From the NCBI GenBank assembly GCA_032622095.1, contig CP136065.1, positions 248,311,474 through 248,375,473 on the forward strand: a stretch of DNA of 64,000 nt. Direction: 5' to 3'. The notes beneath the pieces were generated by a model that saw nothing but the letters and a program-made list of their open reading frames with translations, did no database searches and was not told the origin of the DNA. Shown one piece after another: positions 25,075-35,220 of the stretch (its first letter is position 1; the number at the start of each line of letters is the position of its first letter). Position numbers and translations under genes: made by a program. Source of the stretch: Siphonodentalium dalli (lineage: Eukaryota > Mollusca > Scaphopoda > Gadilida > Siphonodentaliidae).

Positions 25075-25450
25075 CCCTGCTAGACAAAACAAGTGTCCAC
25101 TTAACTGCGGTGAGGTTAGCGTTGCCACCACGGCCGAAATGCAACTACACCACGATTCCACCGGCTAAATACAGTTGGGCCGCGGTGTAATCGCCATTTG
25201 GCATGGTGTAGTTGCCATGGTGTACTTTCATCAAACTGAAAAAAGACAATACAAATCAAAAATCTAACCATGGTGTACATGCCATTCGGCCGCGAGGGTA
25301 GTTGCCTTTCGGCCACAGTGAATTTGCCGTTTGGCAGCAGTGTACTTGCCGTTCGGCCCGCGGTGTTCAACTGCAGTTACAAACTCTGACACCGCGGCCG
25401 AACGGCAAATACACCGCGGTCCCAATGGACACTTGTTTTGTCCAGCGGGG
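25075..25450 (+). mobile_element. Family B MITE, copy B1 (376 bp, TA flanks)
   Basis: Left end CCCTGCTAGACAAAACAAGT and right end whose reverse complement begins CCCCGCTGGACAAAACAAGT; TA on both sides. The body carries many CACCGCGGTG-like palindromes and a CATTTCGGCCG-type motif in both orientations. No transposase is encoded. Copies B2-B6 occur at 28149, 29548, 30434, 36493 and 39568. Confidence 0.9.
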
Positions 25451-25479
25451 TACATGTACATGCCATGTTTGTTCAGCGT

Positions 25480-25870
25480 TATAAAATTTCCACATCAGAA
25501 CAAGGAGGGGGTTCTGAAAAATAGTTCTGGCACGTATGCTCATTTTTTCCTTTCGACCCTTGTTGGGAACTTCGGACCCACCCAAATTTGTTTCCGTTTT
25601 CGGCAGTTTTTTTCCGACCATTTTTTGACACTCCCCTCCTTTTAACACTAAAACAGAGATTTGCAGGAAGAAATTCACTGTAAACAACTTTATATGAATT
25701 TCTCTGCATACTATTTGTCATGGATGTTAACATTGAAATATACGGTAGATAGGAACAAGTAATGTTGGGGTCATTTGGCCAAAAACATGGCTGCCAGCGA
25801 CAAAAATTTGCAACAAAATACAACACGATAACTGCCTGCAGTCAGTTTAGCAGTTAGAATTACATTATTT
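25480..25870 (+). repeat. Dispersed repeat, inverted copy of ~50390-50770
   Basis: GTTTCCGTTTTCGGCAGTTT near 25588 and AACACGATAACTGCCTGCAG near 25824 are matched in reverse complement at 50640-50670 and 50410-50440. Order is preserved under inversion. It includes a GGTCATTTGGCCAAAAACAT segment of the GCCATCTTGGATTT family. The overlapping frames are not genes. Confidence 0.8.
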
Positions 25871-26520
25871 TTGTTGGTCCAATCAACTTCCCACCCGACC
25901 ATACATGCCTGCAAAAATTTCCCTCCCCCTGCATCAGAACAGGTTAGAGTATCAAACAGTTCTCAGGTTTTGTACTGGTGGGATATGATTTCTACAGGCA
26001 TACATGTACATGTAGCTAAAGTAGTGAATCATGGCATGATCTACTAGTACCGGTACATATTCTTTTTTTCAAATAAACAAAATTCAATAATCAATATTCA
26101 AGAAATTTAGACAACTCTTTTACACCAACTGGTGAGCACTATGCCAGGAAGAATGGTTGATCTATTTTTGACCAAAGGATCTAGTAAAGATTGATCGGTG
26201 GTGGTTCATTGATGGCTAATGCTGTGAGCATGTTCGACACACATCCAAACTGGACTACATACATGTACCTCATTTTGGCTGATGGGGTCATTGTCACAAG
26301 GCTCCGGTCACATTCGTACAGGGATGGATCCAGGGATTTTTCGGGGACACCTGTTTTGGGACCATGATATGCCGAAGGCATATCCCTAGCCCTAGGGCCG
26401 TAGGCCCGAGATGGGGGTAGGTATGGGAGGGGGTCGCCCCCTCCCTTAGGTGCAGCATTAAAGATCCTGCATAAGAAAATGCACTGGCTTACAAGGTCAA
26501 GATATTTATATAAGACTAGC
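25871..26520. other. Intergenic DNA containing a copy related to the flanks of element F
   Basis: The minus strand of 26283-26340 (GGATCCATCCCTGTACGAAT followed by GTGACCGGAGCC) matches both flanks of element F (29436-30223) without the element. Near 26365-26455 a GC-rich stretch holds two small inverted repeats (ATGCCGAAGGCAT and CCCTAGGGCC..GGCCC). No gene was seen. Confidence 0.5.
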
Positions 26521-27879
26521 AGGTTAGCCTGCCACCGGCGGCGTTTGTTCGAAACATGACATTTTTTTTAAATTATTTTGTTTTTATTTATATTTTTTTA
26601 AATATATTTTAATATTAATTTAATGTTTTTTAAATTTAATTTATGTTTTTTTTGAATTTTTTAATATTTATTTAATTATTAATTTAATTTAATTATTTTT
26701 TATAATTTAATTGTTTTTTTTTATGAAAAATCCCCTAGGAACGACAGACAACACATTCTTTGTTTTTCAATGAGTTAATTCATGGTACCCGTCCTAAACT
26801 TCCCCGTTATTTAACTCCCCGTGGCCATTGAGCAGCCCCTGACAGAGGTTGTCCACCCTTACGAGATGGTCAATAGAACTCAATGAAATCCCCCCCTTCC
26901 TAGGAACGACATACAACGCATTCATTGTTTTCCTTTTTTTTTAACACTGATTCCCGGAAACGACTCACATAAGCATTCACGCTTGATGTCAAATCCGGTA
27001 TTGCATTGAAAACAAACGCGATAACATTGCATTGAATTGCCCGTCATATAGATAAGTACATGTAGATAGCGAAAACGACGCTCTTTATATAGACACTTCG
27101 GAAAACTGACGCTCTTTAACTATCAACGCGATTAACCCCCGCCGTGCCTTTGCGGTGATTTTGAGAGTGGAGAACGCGTGCTCTGAGCTTCTCCAAAACG
27201 CCGCGACGACGATTCCCGTGGGTTTTTACATTTAGATGGGAAGTTTGAACTCAATCGAGCGAACCGTTTTCGATTCTATGAAGTACACATATATATATAC
27301 ATGTATATATACGAGGTCTCAAAATATATAGTACTAGCAGGTTAGCCCGCCACTGGCGGCAATAGTCAGAAACATGACAATTTTTAATTTAATTTTTTGT
27401 TTTTCAATGAGTTAATTTTTTTGTTTTTTTTAATTTTGTTTTTCAATTTTACCCGATTTTTTTTATTTTTCAATGAACCCGTCCATGACACTTCCCGTAT
27501 TTAGCAAGTTTGAGCTCAATCGGTTCGAGTCTATAAAGGACACACACATATATATGACACTTCCCGTAGGTAGCTAGTTTGAGCTCAATCGGCATTCCCT
27601 GGAATTTCCCAGTCAATATTTAGCAAGTTTGAGCTCAATCGGTTCGAGTCTATAAAGGACACACTCATATATATGACACTTCCCGTAGGTAGCAAGTTTG
27701 AGCTCAATCGGCATTCCCTGGGATTTCCCAGTCACCAACGCGGCGTAATTTTGGTACACATATAGAGACCAATTGTCCATCGGCTGTCATGTGTAGTAAA
27801 GAAATCATATAAGCCGACATTGCCGTGGGGATGCCCGTTCCTACACGCGTTTTCGATTCTATGAAGTACCCACATATAT

Positions 27880-27920
<41 letters not shown>

Positions 27921-28146
27921 TATATATATATATATATACGGAAGTCTCAAATTATATAGTAGATTGGCAGATTCCAGTAGCTTTATAACGGTATACTAGT
28001 ATCTGGGGAGAAATCTGATGCTATATTCGTGATTATCTGGGATGATTTCGGTATATAACTATATACTGTAAAAACAAAGCGCGCCATCCGTGCTCGCAGG
28101 GTTGGTCAGAAACACATTTTTTTTTTAATTTAATGTATGTTCCGTA
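26521..28146. repeat. Region of diverged AGCAGGTTAGCC repeats, AT-rich filler and microsatellite
   Basis: AGCAGGTTAGCCTGCCACCG (26519) and AGCAGGTTAGCCCGCCACTG (27336) start two diverged copies of one repeat. AT-rich low complexity follows at 26562-26730. GCCGTGCCTTTGCGGTGATT (27141) recurs at 28492. CACTTCCCGTAGGTAGC blocks repeat at about 27556 and 27677 (period about 120), each with TTTGAGCTCAATCGG. This is probably one decayed dispersed element family. No coding sequence was recognised. Confidence 0.6.
27883..27940. repeat. (TA)n/(CA)n microsatellite
   Basis: Alternating TATATATA and CACACA tracts occupy 27873-27940. The TYRIYIYI-like frames across it are translations of the microsatellite. 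Confidence 0.9.
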
Positions 28147-28148
28147 TA

Positions 28149-28389
28149 CCCTGCTTGACAAAACAAGTGTCCACCTAACCGCGGTGCAGTTAGCGTTGCC
28201 ACCGCGGCTGAAATGCAACTACACCGCGGCTCCACCGGCTAACTACAGTTGGGCCGCGGTGTACATGTACTTGCCGTTCGGCCATGGTGTAGTTGCCACG
28301 GTGTACGTTCATTAAACTGAAAAAAGACGATACAAACCAGAAATCTAACCACGGTGTACATGCCGTTCGGCTGCGGTGTAGTAGCGGGG
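28149..28389 (+). mobile_element. Family B MITE, copy B2 (internally deleted, ~241 bp)
   Basis: The left end CCCTGCTTGACAAAACAAGT is intact. The body follows B1/B3 up to GGCTGCGGTGTAGTAGC and then jumps to the terminal GCGGGGTA, so about 135 bp of the right half are missing. TA remains on both sides. Confidence 0.75.
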
Positions 28390-28621
28390 TATCACTCTGC
28401 AGATGCAAATAACGTTGAATGGCAAACAGACGCTCTTTATAGAGAAGCGTAAAAAACAAACGCTCATTAAATAATCACTTGATTAACCCACGCCGTGCCT
28501 TTGTGGTGATTTGAGATTGGAGAACGGGTGCTCTGAGCTTCTCTAAACCACGACCACGGTCGTGTCGGTGGGATTTGACACTTACAAAGGAAGTTTGAGC
28601 TCAATCTGTACACGCGTACAC

Positions 28622-29030
28622 AGCTCCACCCGTTTCCGAGATCTCGTCTGCGCATGCGCGAAGCTGGCGTCGCACGTGCTCGGCGACCCGATAAAATTTG
28701 TATCATTTCAAGTCGATAGCTCCACCCGTTTCCGAGATCTCGTCTGCGCATGCGCGAAGCTGGCGCCGCACGGGCCCGTCGACCCGATAAAATTCGTATC
28801 CGGGGCAAGATACATTCACATACCAAATTTCAAGTCGATAGCTACACCCGTTTCCGAGATCTCGTCTGCGCATGCGCGAAGCTGGCGTCACACGGGCCCG
28901 GCGACCCGATAAAATTTGTATCCGGGGCAAGATACATTCACATAGCAAATTTCAAGTCGATATCTCCACCCGTTTCCGAGATCTCGTCTGCGCATGCGCG
29001 AAGCGGGCACCGCACGGGCTCGCCAATATG
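28622..29030 (+). repeat. Four tandem 122-bp units, each with an NRF1-like palindrome
   Basis: CCACCCGTTTCCGAGATCTC or its variant occurs at 28626, 28722, 28844 and 28966 (spacings 96, 122, 122; the first unit lacks ~26 bp). Every unit has TCTGCGCATGCGCGAAGC. TGCGCATGCGC is the known NRF1 recognition palindrome. Frames of 70-120 codons on both strands arise from the period and are not genes. Confidence 0.85.
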
Positions 29031-29435
29031 ACAACGTCCACCGCACACACGCACCAAGTTTCGTCCCGATCGGTCGAGAATCGTAGATTTGTATTAATGA
29101 CAAACATACAGACAGAGGTCTTCAATATATATATGAGATAGACAATGCATTGGCACAGGATTTTTGCAAAATTTCAAGAAGCCCCAGTGATGAAAGGTTT
29201 AAAATATTTCTCACTGGACACTTGATTAAGCAAATAAAGGCTCTATATCAACTGTATATTGATGATTTGCATTGCATGTTGTTGAATTATAATAGAAGAT
29301 TTCCTTCAAAATATAGAAAATTCAGCTTTAATAAAACTATCCACTTGCAATTTGGGGACATTTAGGCCACCAGAGTTTGGGCGCCCAAACCTGTAGGCTG
29401 TAACAGGTATCAAAAGAGCCCTGGATCCTTCCCTG
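29031..29435. other. Intergenic DNA, no recognised gene
   Basis: A 71-codon plus-strand frame at 29150-29365 shows no domain, no coding-like neighbours and no splice context. It is treated as chance. Confidence 0.4.
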
Positions 29436-30223
29436 CATTCGTAGCCAGCTTTTTAAATCGACCACAAATGTAGCCAGCTTTTCTACGGCGATCACAATTG
29501 TAGCCAGTTTTTCATATTCATCATGCGAGCCTCAATGAACAAGATTACCCTGCTTGACAAAACAAGTGTCCACCTAACCGCGGTGCAGTTAGCGTTGCCA
29601 CCGTGGCTGAAATGCAACTACACCACGGCTCCACCGGCTAACTACAGTTGGGCCGCGGTGTACTTGCCGTTCGGCCATAGTGTAATTGCCGCGGTGTACG
29701 TTCATTAAACTGAAAAAAGACGATACTAACCAGAAATCTAACCACGGTGTACATGCCGTTCGGCTGCGGTGTAGTAGCCTTTCAGCCGCAGTGTACTTGC
29801 TGTTGGGCCACGGTGTACTTGCCGTTCGGCCGCGGAGCTCAACTGCAGTTACAAACTCTTGACACCGCGGCCGAACGGCAAATACACCACGGTGCCAATG
29901 GACACTTGTTTTGTCCAGCAGGGTAGGTTAGTCTCATTTTTCTGTGTTCATGAATGAAAAACAACATAAATTTTAATTTGATATTAGTTCATCTAATAAC
30001 CTGAGGTTTCCGATCAATGTCGTTAGATGCTCGAATTATATTCCAATATAAGTTCATAAACGAAGTCAGTTTTGGAGCATGACGTTGATATTTTAGTCAC
30101 GAACGCGATGACGTCATATTTCGCGCCATATAAAGCATGGAATTAGAAAAGCTGGCTACGAATGTGATCGCCGGCGAAAAGCTGGCTACATTTGTGATCG
30201 ATTTAAAAAGCTGGCTACGAATG
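29436..30223 (+). mobile_element. Element F: terminal repeats CATTCGTAGCCAGC, interrupted by MITE B3
   Basis: The left arm has GTAGCCAGCTTTT three times (29441, 29473, 29504). The right arm has the reverse complement three times (about 30150-30218). CATTCGTAGCCAGC at 29436 pairs with GCTGGCTACGAATG ending 30223. Removing B3 leaves ~410 bp. The flanks (GGATCCTTCCCTG and TGACCGAAGCCTTGTGAC) match a copy without F on the minus strand at 26283-26340. No ORF was seen. The superfamily is unknown. Confidence 0.7.
29548..29923 (+). mobile_element. Family B MITE, copy B3 (376 bp), nested in element F
   Basis: Ends CCCTGCTTGACAAAACAAGT and, on the reverse strand, CCCTGCTGGACAAAACAAGT; TA at 29546-29547 and 29924-29925. 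Same length and orientation as B1. It lies between the left and right arms of element F, so it arrived later. Confidence 0.9.
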
Positions 30224-30433
30224 TGACCGAAGCCTTGTGACAATGACCCCATCGGTCTCATTTTGTCTATCATAGGCTAGCCTCATTGAGCACATTTTTA
30301 ATGTAATTTTAATGATTTACACATCTATATTGGGCATAACAGTACTAGTACCACGAGTTAACTGTTTTTTGTAGATGGGATAGTGGCACACACAACTAAT
30401 GAACGTCAATTTTATGCACTTTTTCGTGGTATA

Positions 30434-30800
30434 CCCCGCTGGACAAAAACAAATCTCCATTGGCACCGTGGTGTATTTGCTGTTCAACTGCAGTTGAGCA
30501 CCGTGGCCGAACGGCAAGTACCGGTACACTGCGACCAAACAGCAAGTTACATGTAACTGCGACCGAAAGGCAACTACCCTCGTGGTCAAATGGCATGTAC
30601 ATCATGGTTAGATTTCTGGTTTGTCTTGTCTTTTTTCAGTTTGATGAAAGTACACCGTGGCAACTACACCATGCCGAATGGCAATTACACCGCGGCCCAA
30701 CTGTAGTTAGCCGGTGAAGCTGCAGTGTAGTTGCATTTCGGCCTCGGTGGCAACGCTAACTGCACCGCAGTTAAGTGGACACTTGTCTTGTCCAGCAGGG
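30434..30800 (-). mobile_element. Family B MITE, copy B4 (367 bp, inverted)
   Basis: Starts CCCCGCTGGACAAAAACAAA and ends in GTCTTGTCCAGCAGGG; TA flanks at 30432-30433 and 30801-30802. The internal order is the reverse of B1/B3. Confidence 0.9.
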
Positions 30801-30802
30801 TA

Positions 30803-31455
30803 CCAGAAAGTGGTAGACATGTAATTCACATTAAAAATGAAGCTCAATCAGGCTACTGTATCATCCAACTATAAAAGACAAAACGAGCTACATAGCCTGT
30901 TCTAGACGTGTGCACGACTTGGCGAAGTTAGGAGTCTTAATTTTCAACACACAGTTGCTTCGATCAACGTATTTAGAGCTTTTAGAAGTTTTAGTATCGC
31001 AATGCTATTTGGGCATAGACAATTTTGTTTTTATAATTATTGTCACCTAGTCGGCACTGACGGCACAGTATGGGATTAGATACGATAGCGCCTAATGGCA
31101 TACCGATCTATTTCATCCGATTTTGCGAGAATCCATACAAATATTTCACGAGAATACAGGGTAAATTGCGAGAATATTTACGAGAATCTAGATTTGGATT
31201 CTCGCCGAAATATTATAAAGCACTGCGGTTTATGTTTTCAAAATGAGAGATAATTCTAAGATGCCAGTTATTTCTTTAAGAAATAACGGCCATGTCTAAA
31301 GAGTTACTCAAAACTGCGATGACACATGGCTTATTTTATACGTGATACCGGTACTGTATGTGCATAGAAACGGGAGCTCTTAGAAGGGATCCGACTAGTC
31401 AACTAGTAGTCGATTACCGTACAGGTCTCTGAATTTGCAGTTATTTTGTGTCGTT
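30803..31455. other. Intergenic DNA, no recognised gene
   Basis: Contains short local repeats (ATTTACGAGAATCTAG-like around 31130-31200) and a GACTAGTCAACTAGTAGTC palindromic patch near 31391. Nothing codes. Confidence 0.4.
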
Positions 31456-31689
31456 AGTGAATGTTCAGATGACCATGATACAATCGTAAGTGGCGGCATC
31501 GGGGCCTGACAAAATTATGGATAGTTTATTGATAGATACCGGTACCGGTAGATTGAGGGGTCGTCGTACATGATGATATTATAGGTTATTCGTAAGCATG
31601 TAATTGACTACCCTGTGATCTTTCCAGCCACTATTTTTACGTACACATGTAACAGAACAAGAGAGAGAAGTGCGGTAGTCGCACCGAAA

Positions 31690-33225
31690 TTCGGCAGCAC
31701 CCAGAATCCTAAGCCAGTCACACATCCAAGTACTAACCGGCCTCGACGTTGCTTACTGTTATGCCCTAAGTAAATGGCCCATCTAACTGAAGTGGCACCC
31801 CAGTTTAACTGCGTTCCGTTTTAACCTTACTGCGGTTATAAGATGCGTTTAAAACGCAAGAGAACCGAATAAATTGTGCGGTTAAAACGGATACGTCGCG
31901 GTTAAACCGGTATATGTCGCTCTTAATGGAACAGATACCATATGGCGTATATGGCGTGTCATGTTTTAGTTGCCATGCTCGTTAGACAAGTTAGCACAAA
32001 TAACATGCCAGTGTCCCTTTCAATATCAATATTTTTTGTTGTGGATCTTTTATTTATTTTTGGATAAATAGAACAGACATTCATATACCAATATTTTATG
32101 TTTTGGGTAAACGGAAGATTGTGATGTATGGTGTGAAAAAATAAAAGTGTTTTTGTGTGTTTTATTTATTTTTGGATTTCTTTTTATTATAATGTTGTTC
32201 ACTTTAGAGTAGCCTTTTGGTGAAAATAACAGTTGGGCTAACAACCCCTACGGGTAATCGGAATCCTTATGGCCCATTTTCGACTTTAACCATCGATAAA
32301 ATAAATATTTACATAATTATATATAAATATAATTATTCAACAATTTAGCTGACGAGTGCCGTTCACTTTCAATGTAAGGAAAACGCGTTTAAAATGGAAC
32401 AACTGCAAAACGGAAAAAAACGCATTCAAACGGATCAAATGGCCACTGAATTTCAAACGGATTCGAGTGGATAATTATATAATAATATAAAGTGGGGGTT
32501 AGAGTCCCACACATACATCATAAATGTAAAGTGAGAGAAACAATACATAGTCACAAAATGCGTTTAAATGGAACAACCGCACTCTTCAATCATCGGGCAT
32601 TATTCGGATATCGGATATTTAAGTTTTACGATCTTGCATTCGTTGTTATATAATCATAATTAACTACAAACGTGACACGCCAGCTAGATTCGCGAATTGC
32701 GTATGGACTATAACTAGTATTAAATTCAGCACTCTACTTTGCTTCAAACATACTAGTACATGTAAGCATGTATTTTTTCACAAGCCGAACAACGGACGTA
32801 CACTAGAACATATACGTCAAAATTATACAGTTTTCAACAAGTCGGGATTAAAACATAAAATATATCGTGTTGAGTACCGATGGTGATAAAAAAAACATAC
32901 TATCAACTCCTGGTCGATTATGAAGTTACCACTTTGCCGTGATCACTAAAACACAAAATGATAACATACACTGGTAGATGCATGGGTAGTACCCCTCTCT
33001 TTCCCATTAAATATTCAAATACCGGAAGGTTAACGTTTACGTGCGGTGTAACCGCAGTTAAGGGTTATTAACTGCGGTAACCTAACCGCATGTAACTGCG
33101 ATGCCACCGCAGTTACGGCAAATAACTGCGGTGCGGTTACGGTTTAACCGCAGTTGTAAACGGATTATAACTGCAGTTAATGGGTCATTTACTTGGGGCA
33201 TAACAGTAACTTCGGTGATCACACA
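31690..33225 (-). pseudogene. 5S rRNA-derived sequence (SINE3-like or 5S pseudogene), split by element C
   Basis: On the minus strand, joining 33225-33207 to 31755-31690, the sequence follows animal 5S rRNA from GATCACCGAAGTTAAGCAAC through GGTTAGTACTTGGATG (the internal promoter box C area) to CTGGGTGCTG. The 5' part of 5S upstream of GATCACC is diverged or absent, and substitutions occur in the GGGTGACCGCCTGGGAATACC region. The partial match and its placement inside a MITE suggest a 5S-derived SINE or a retroposed fragment rather than a working 5S gene. Confidence 0.65.
31756..33206 (+). mobile_element. Family C DNA element (1,451 bp, TA target duplication)
   Basis: Left end CTGTTATGCCCTAAGTAAAT; the reverse complement of the right end begins CTGTTATGCCCCAAGTAAAT. 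TA lies at 31754-31755 and 33207-33208. The host 5S-like sequence reads ACGTTGCTTA|ACTTCGGTGATC across the site, so the empty site had a single TA. Both ends are filled with AACCGCAGTTA / TAACTGCGGT motifs in alternating orientation; the centre is AT-rich. No ORF with transposase motifs was seen; non-autonomous. Confidence 0.9.
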
Positions 33226-33564
33226 AAGCTTCTAACGACCGTGACCAAGCAATCTAGACCTCTCGAGCAGAGAAGTCATCGGCCTTCTACATATACAATG
33301 CGACAGCTACACACACAACTGCGATTACATTGCAAGTGGAAGTACCCAAGGATAAGCGACGATTTTGAATCTAAAATCAAACAGTGCTTGATATTATTGA
33401 TATTATTTTTTTACTTGCGATTTTGACGTGAGCTACATCCTACAATGGAAATTCTTCCACTTACGATTGAATCATGGTCGGCTTTTTTGGTCGCCTTAGT
33501 GTACGTTCAGACGACCATGATTCAATCGTAAGTGGAGGAATCGAGCCCGACGAGATCGTGGATA

Positions 33565-33941
33565 CCGCTATTCTCAAAGTAATTGACCAGAAAAACGGGG
33601 TGATACCCCGGTAATGACCGCGGTGATACCGGTAATAAACGGTAACGGTATCGAGATGGTCACGGCGGTGGAGTTACGGTATTGGGCGATAATGATACCG
33701 CAGTCTTTTAGCGGGCACCGCATTAATTGTTTTGAATACCGCGGTCTTTTAGCGGGCACTGCATTAATTTTGTTGAATACCGCGGTGATTTTCATGGAAC
33801 TCTTTGAGGGGAGGTATTTACTCCCACATACTTGTTCGCATTAACAAGCGGTATCAGTACCGCGGTATTGGAGGATACCGCGGTATAGTATTAACGGGGT
33901 GACACCACGTTATTGGTGGTCAATTACTTTAAGTATAGCGG
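33565..33941 (+). mobile_element. Family A MITE, copy A2 (377 bp, with a small internal duplication)
   Basis: Same terminal repeats as A1, TA at 33563-33564 and 33942-33943. The reverse complement of D3 (36120 region) reads GATCGTGGATAGTTTGTTC across the site with a single TA, which proves the duplication. A segment ending in GAATACCGCGGTCTTTTAGC is duplicated internally (about 34-43 bp), explaining the extra length. Confidence 0.92.
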
Positions 33942-33994
33942 TAGTTTGTTCCGACGATTACGATTTCGCATACATTATATCATAGGTTGTTCCT

Positions 33995-34949
33995 TATGGG
34001 AGGCCCTTTTCACATTTATTATTTATTTACGCTTAAGCGCAAATATTTGCGCTTAAGCGCAAATAACCTCTATCATTTGCGCTTAAGCGCAAATATTTGC
34101 GCTTAAGCGTAAATCATTTGCGCTTAAGCGCAATTCATTTGTGCTTAAGCGCAAATCATTTACGCTTAAGCGCAAATCATTTGCGCTTAAGCGCAAATAG
34201 ATCATATTTGCGCTTAAGCGCAAATAGATCATATTTGCGCTTAAGCGCAAATAAAAATTAATATTCATTGATTCCCCCCTGAATTAATTTTAAATGGCAC
34301 AGGCCTAAACACATCACTCAAGTCTATATACCGGTAGGCCCACCATATGAGGGAAGCAATCCCCCAGTAACCCTAGATCCCTTTTATGACATGGAAATGG
34401 TATAGATCTGTGCAGGATATGTCTCATTTATAAAATATACTTGATCTCTGTGATGGAGACACACATTCTTGGGGACAGGGATGCTGATAATATGAAAATA
34501 GGGTTTTTTCCCCTATTTCAAGTCAATAAGTACACAATATGAAGGAAGCAAGCCCCCCCCCCCCCCCCCCGGTAACCCCTAATTCCCTTTTTATGGCCAT
34601 AGAAATGGTATATATCTGTGCAGGAGATATCCCTTTAATAAAATATACTAGAGCTCTGGGAGTGAGACACCAATTCCTGGGACACCAGGGACAGAGATGC
34701 TGATATTCATATGGAAATATGTTTTTTTCTTCAACTTCGAGTCTGTATGGGGCTATTACTATGGGCCCATCATAATATACTATGCCTCAGTATGAGATGG
34801 ACTCAATCATTCACAATCAGAGGGAAGTAAGGGAGTGTTAGGTATTTGCGCTTAAGCGCAAATAAATTGATAGACACATATTTGCGCTTAAGCGCAAATA
34901 TTTGCGCTTAAGCGCAAATAAATAATAAATGTGAAAAGGGCCTCCCATA
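33995..34949 (+). mobile_element. Element E: 955-bp transposon with ~45-bp inverted ends and palindrome arrays
   Basis: The left end TATGGGAGGCCCTTTTCACA and the right end are reverse complements for about 45 bp with one or two mismatches. GTTCCT at 33989-33994 and 34950-34955 is a 6-bp target duplication. Family D copy D3 (reverse strand, ~36054) has the empty site TTGTTCCTAAACTAAAGC. Just inside each end sit tandem copies of a 20-bp palindrome. The centre (34260-34840) has two diverged ~210-bp repeats with CTGTGCAGGA and ACACCAATTC-like motifs and a poly-C run. No ORF. Six-base duplications and TAT termini fit few superfamilies; IS3EU-like or Dada-like are possibilities from memory. Confidence 0.85.
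34028..34252. repeat. Ten tandem copies of the palindrome ATTTGCGCTTAAGCGCAAAT
   Basis: Copies begin near 34028, 34045, 34075, 34095, 34116, 34137, 34158, 34179, 34206 and 34233. Some abut and others have 1-10-bp spacers. Mutations are single base and scattered. Three more copies lie at 34844-34919 beside the other end of element E. Each copy is self-complementary and centred on CTTAAG. Any protein read across it is an artefact of the repeat. Confidence 0.95.
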
Positions 34950-35220
34950 GTTCCTAAACTAAAGCATGCGAGTGACTACCCTATGGTCATTTCCAACTAC
35001 GATTTTTACGTACACACGACTGCGATTACGCCGCAAGTGGAGATAACCAAAAATACGCCACAATTTCGCATCTAAAATCAAACAGATCTTGATATTATTT
35101 TATGACCTACGATTTTGATGTGGGCATGCGCAGTCCAGCTACCAGTTACTTCCTACAGCGGAAATCTGTCCATTTACAATTGTAATTTGTATCGTGGTCG
35201 TCTGAAGTGAAAGTACACTT

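Larger units (their letters stand above)
31456..33480 (+). mobile_element. Family D element, copy D1, expanded by nested insertions
   Basis: The left end ATGTTCAGATGACCATGATA followed by CAATCGTAAGTGG pairs with the right end CCACTTACGATTGAATCATG. Inner landmarks shared with D3/D4 include ATTGACTACCCTGTGATC-like (31600), ACTGCGATTACATTGCAAGT (33319) and AAATCAAACAGTGCTTG (33374). A 5S rRNA-like segment and family C element lie inside. The uninterrupted family unit is about 330 bp (see D3). Confidence 0.75.
33498..35220 (+). mobile_element. Family D element, copy D2, carrying A2 and the palindrome element E
   Basis: The left end ACGTTCAGACGACCATGATT and the right end GTATCGTGGTCGTCTGAAG face each other. 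Between them the D sequence is split by A2 (33565-33941) and E (33995-34949). Landmarks AAACTAAAGCATGCGAGTGA (34957) and ACTGCGATTACGCCGCAAGT (35020) follow D3/D4. D3 supplies the uninterrupted sequence at both insertion points. Confidence 0.8.

Noticed and set aside
24703-25161. 152-codon glycine-rich frame
   Set aside because: The glycine runs are the complement of poly-C tracts.
27704-27950. Frames rich in Tyr-Ile-Tyr-Ile
   Set aside because: Translation of a TA/CA microsatellite.
28467-29141. Overlapping 70-120-codon frames on both strands
   Set aside because: They are produced by the 122-bp tandem repeat, whose length keeps several frames open; no domain and the same protein words appear on both strands.
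34083-34268. Minus-strand 61-codon frame rich in LRLSAN repeats
   Set aside because: It is a translation of the 20-bp palindrome array in element E.
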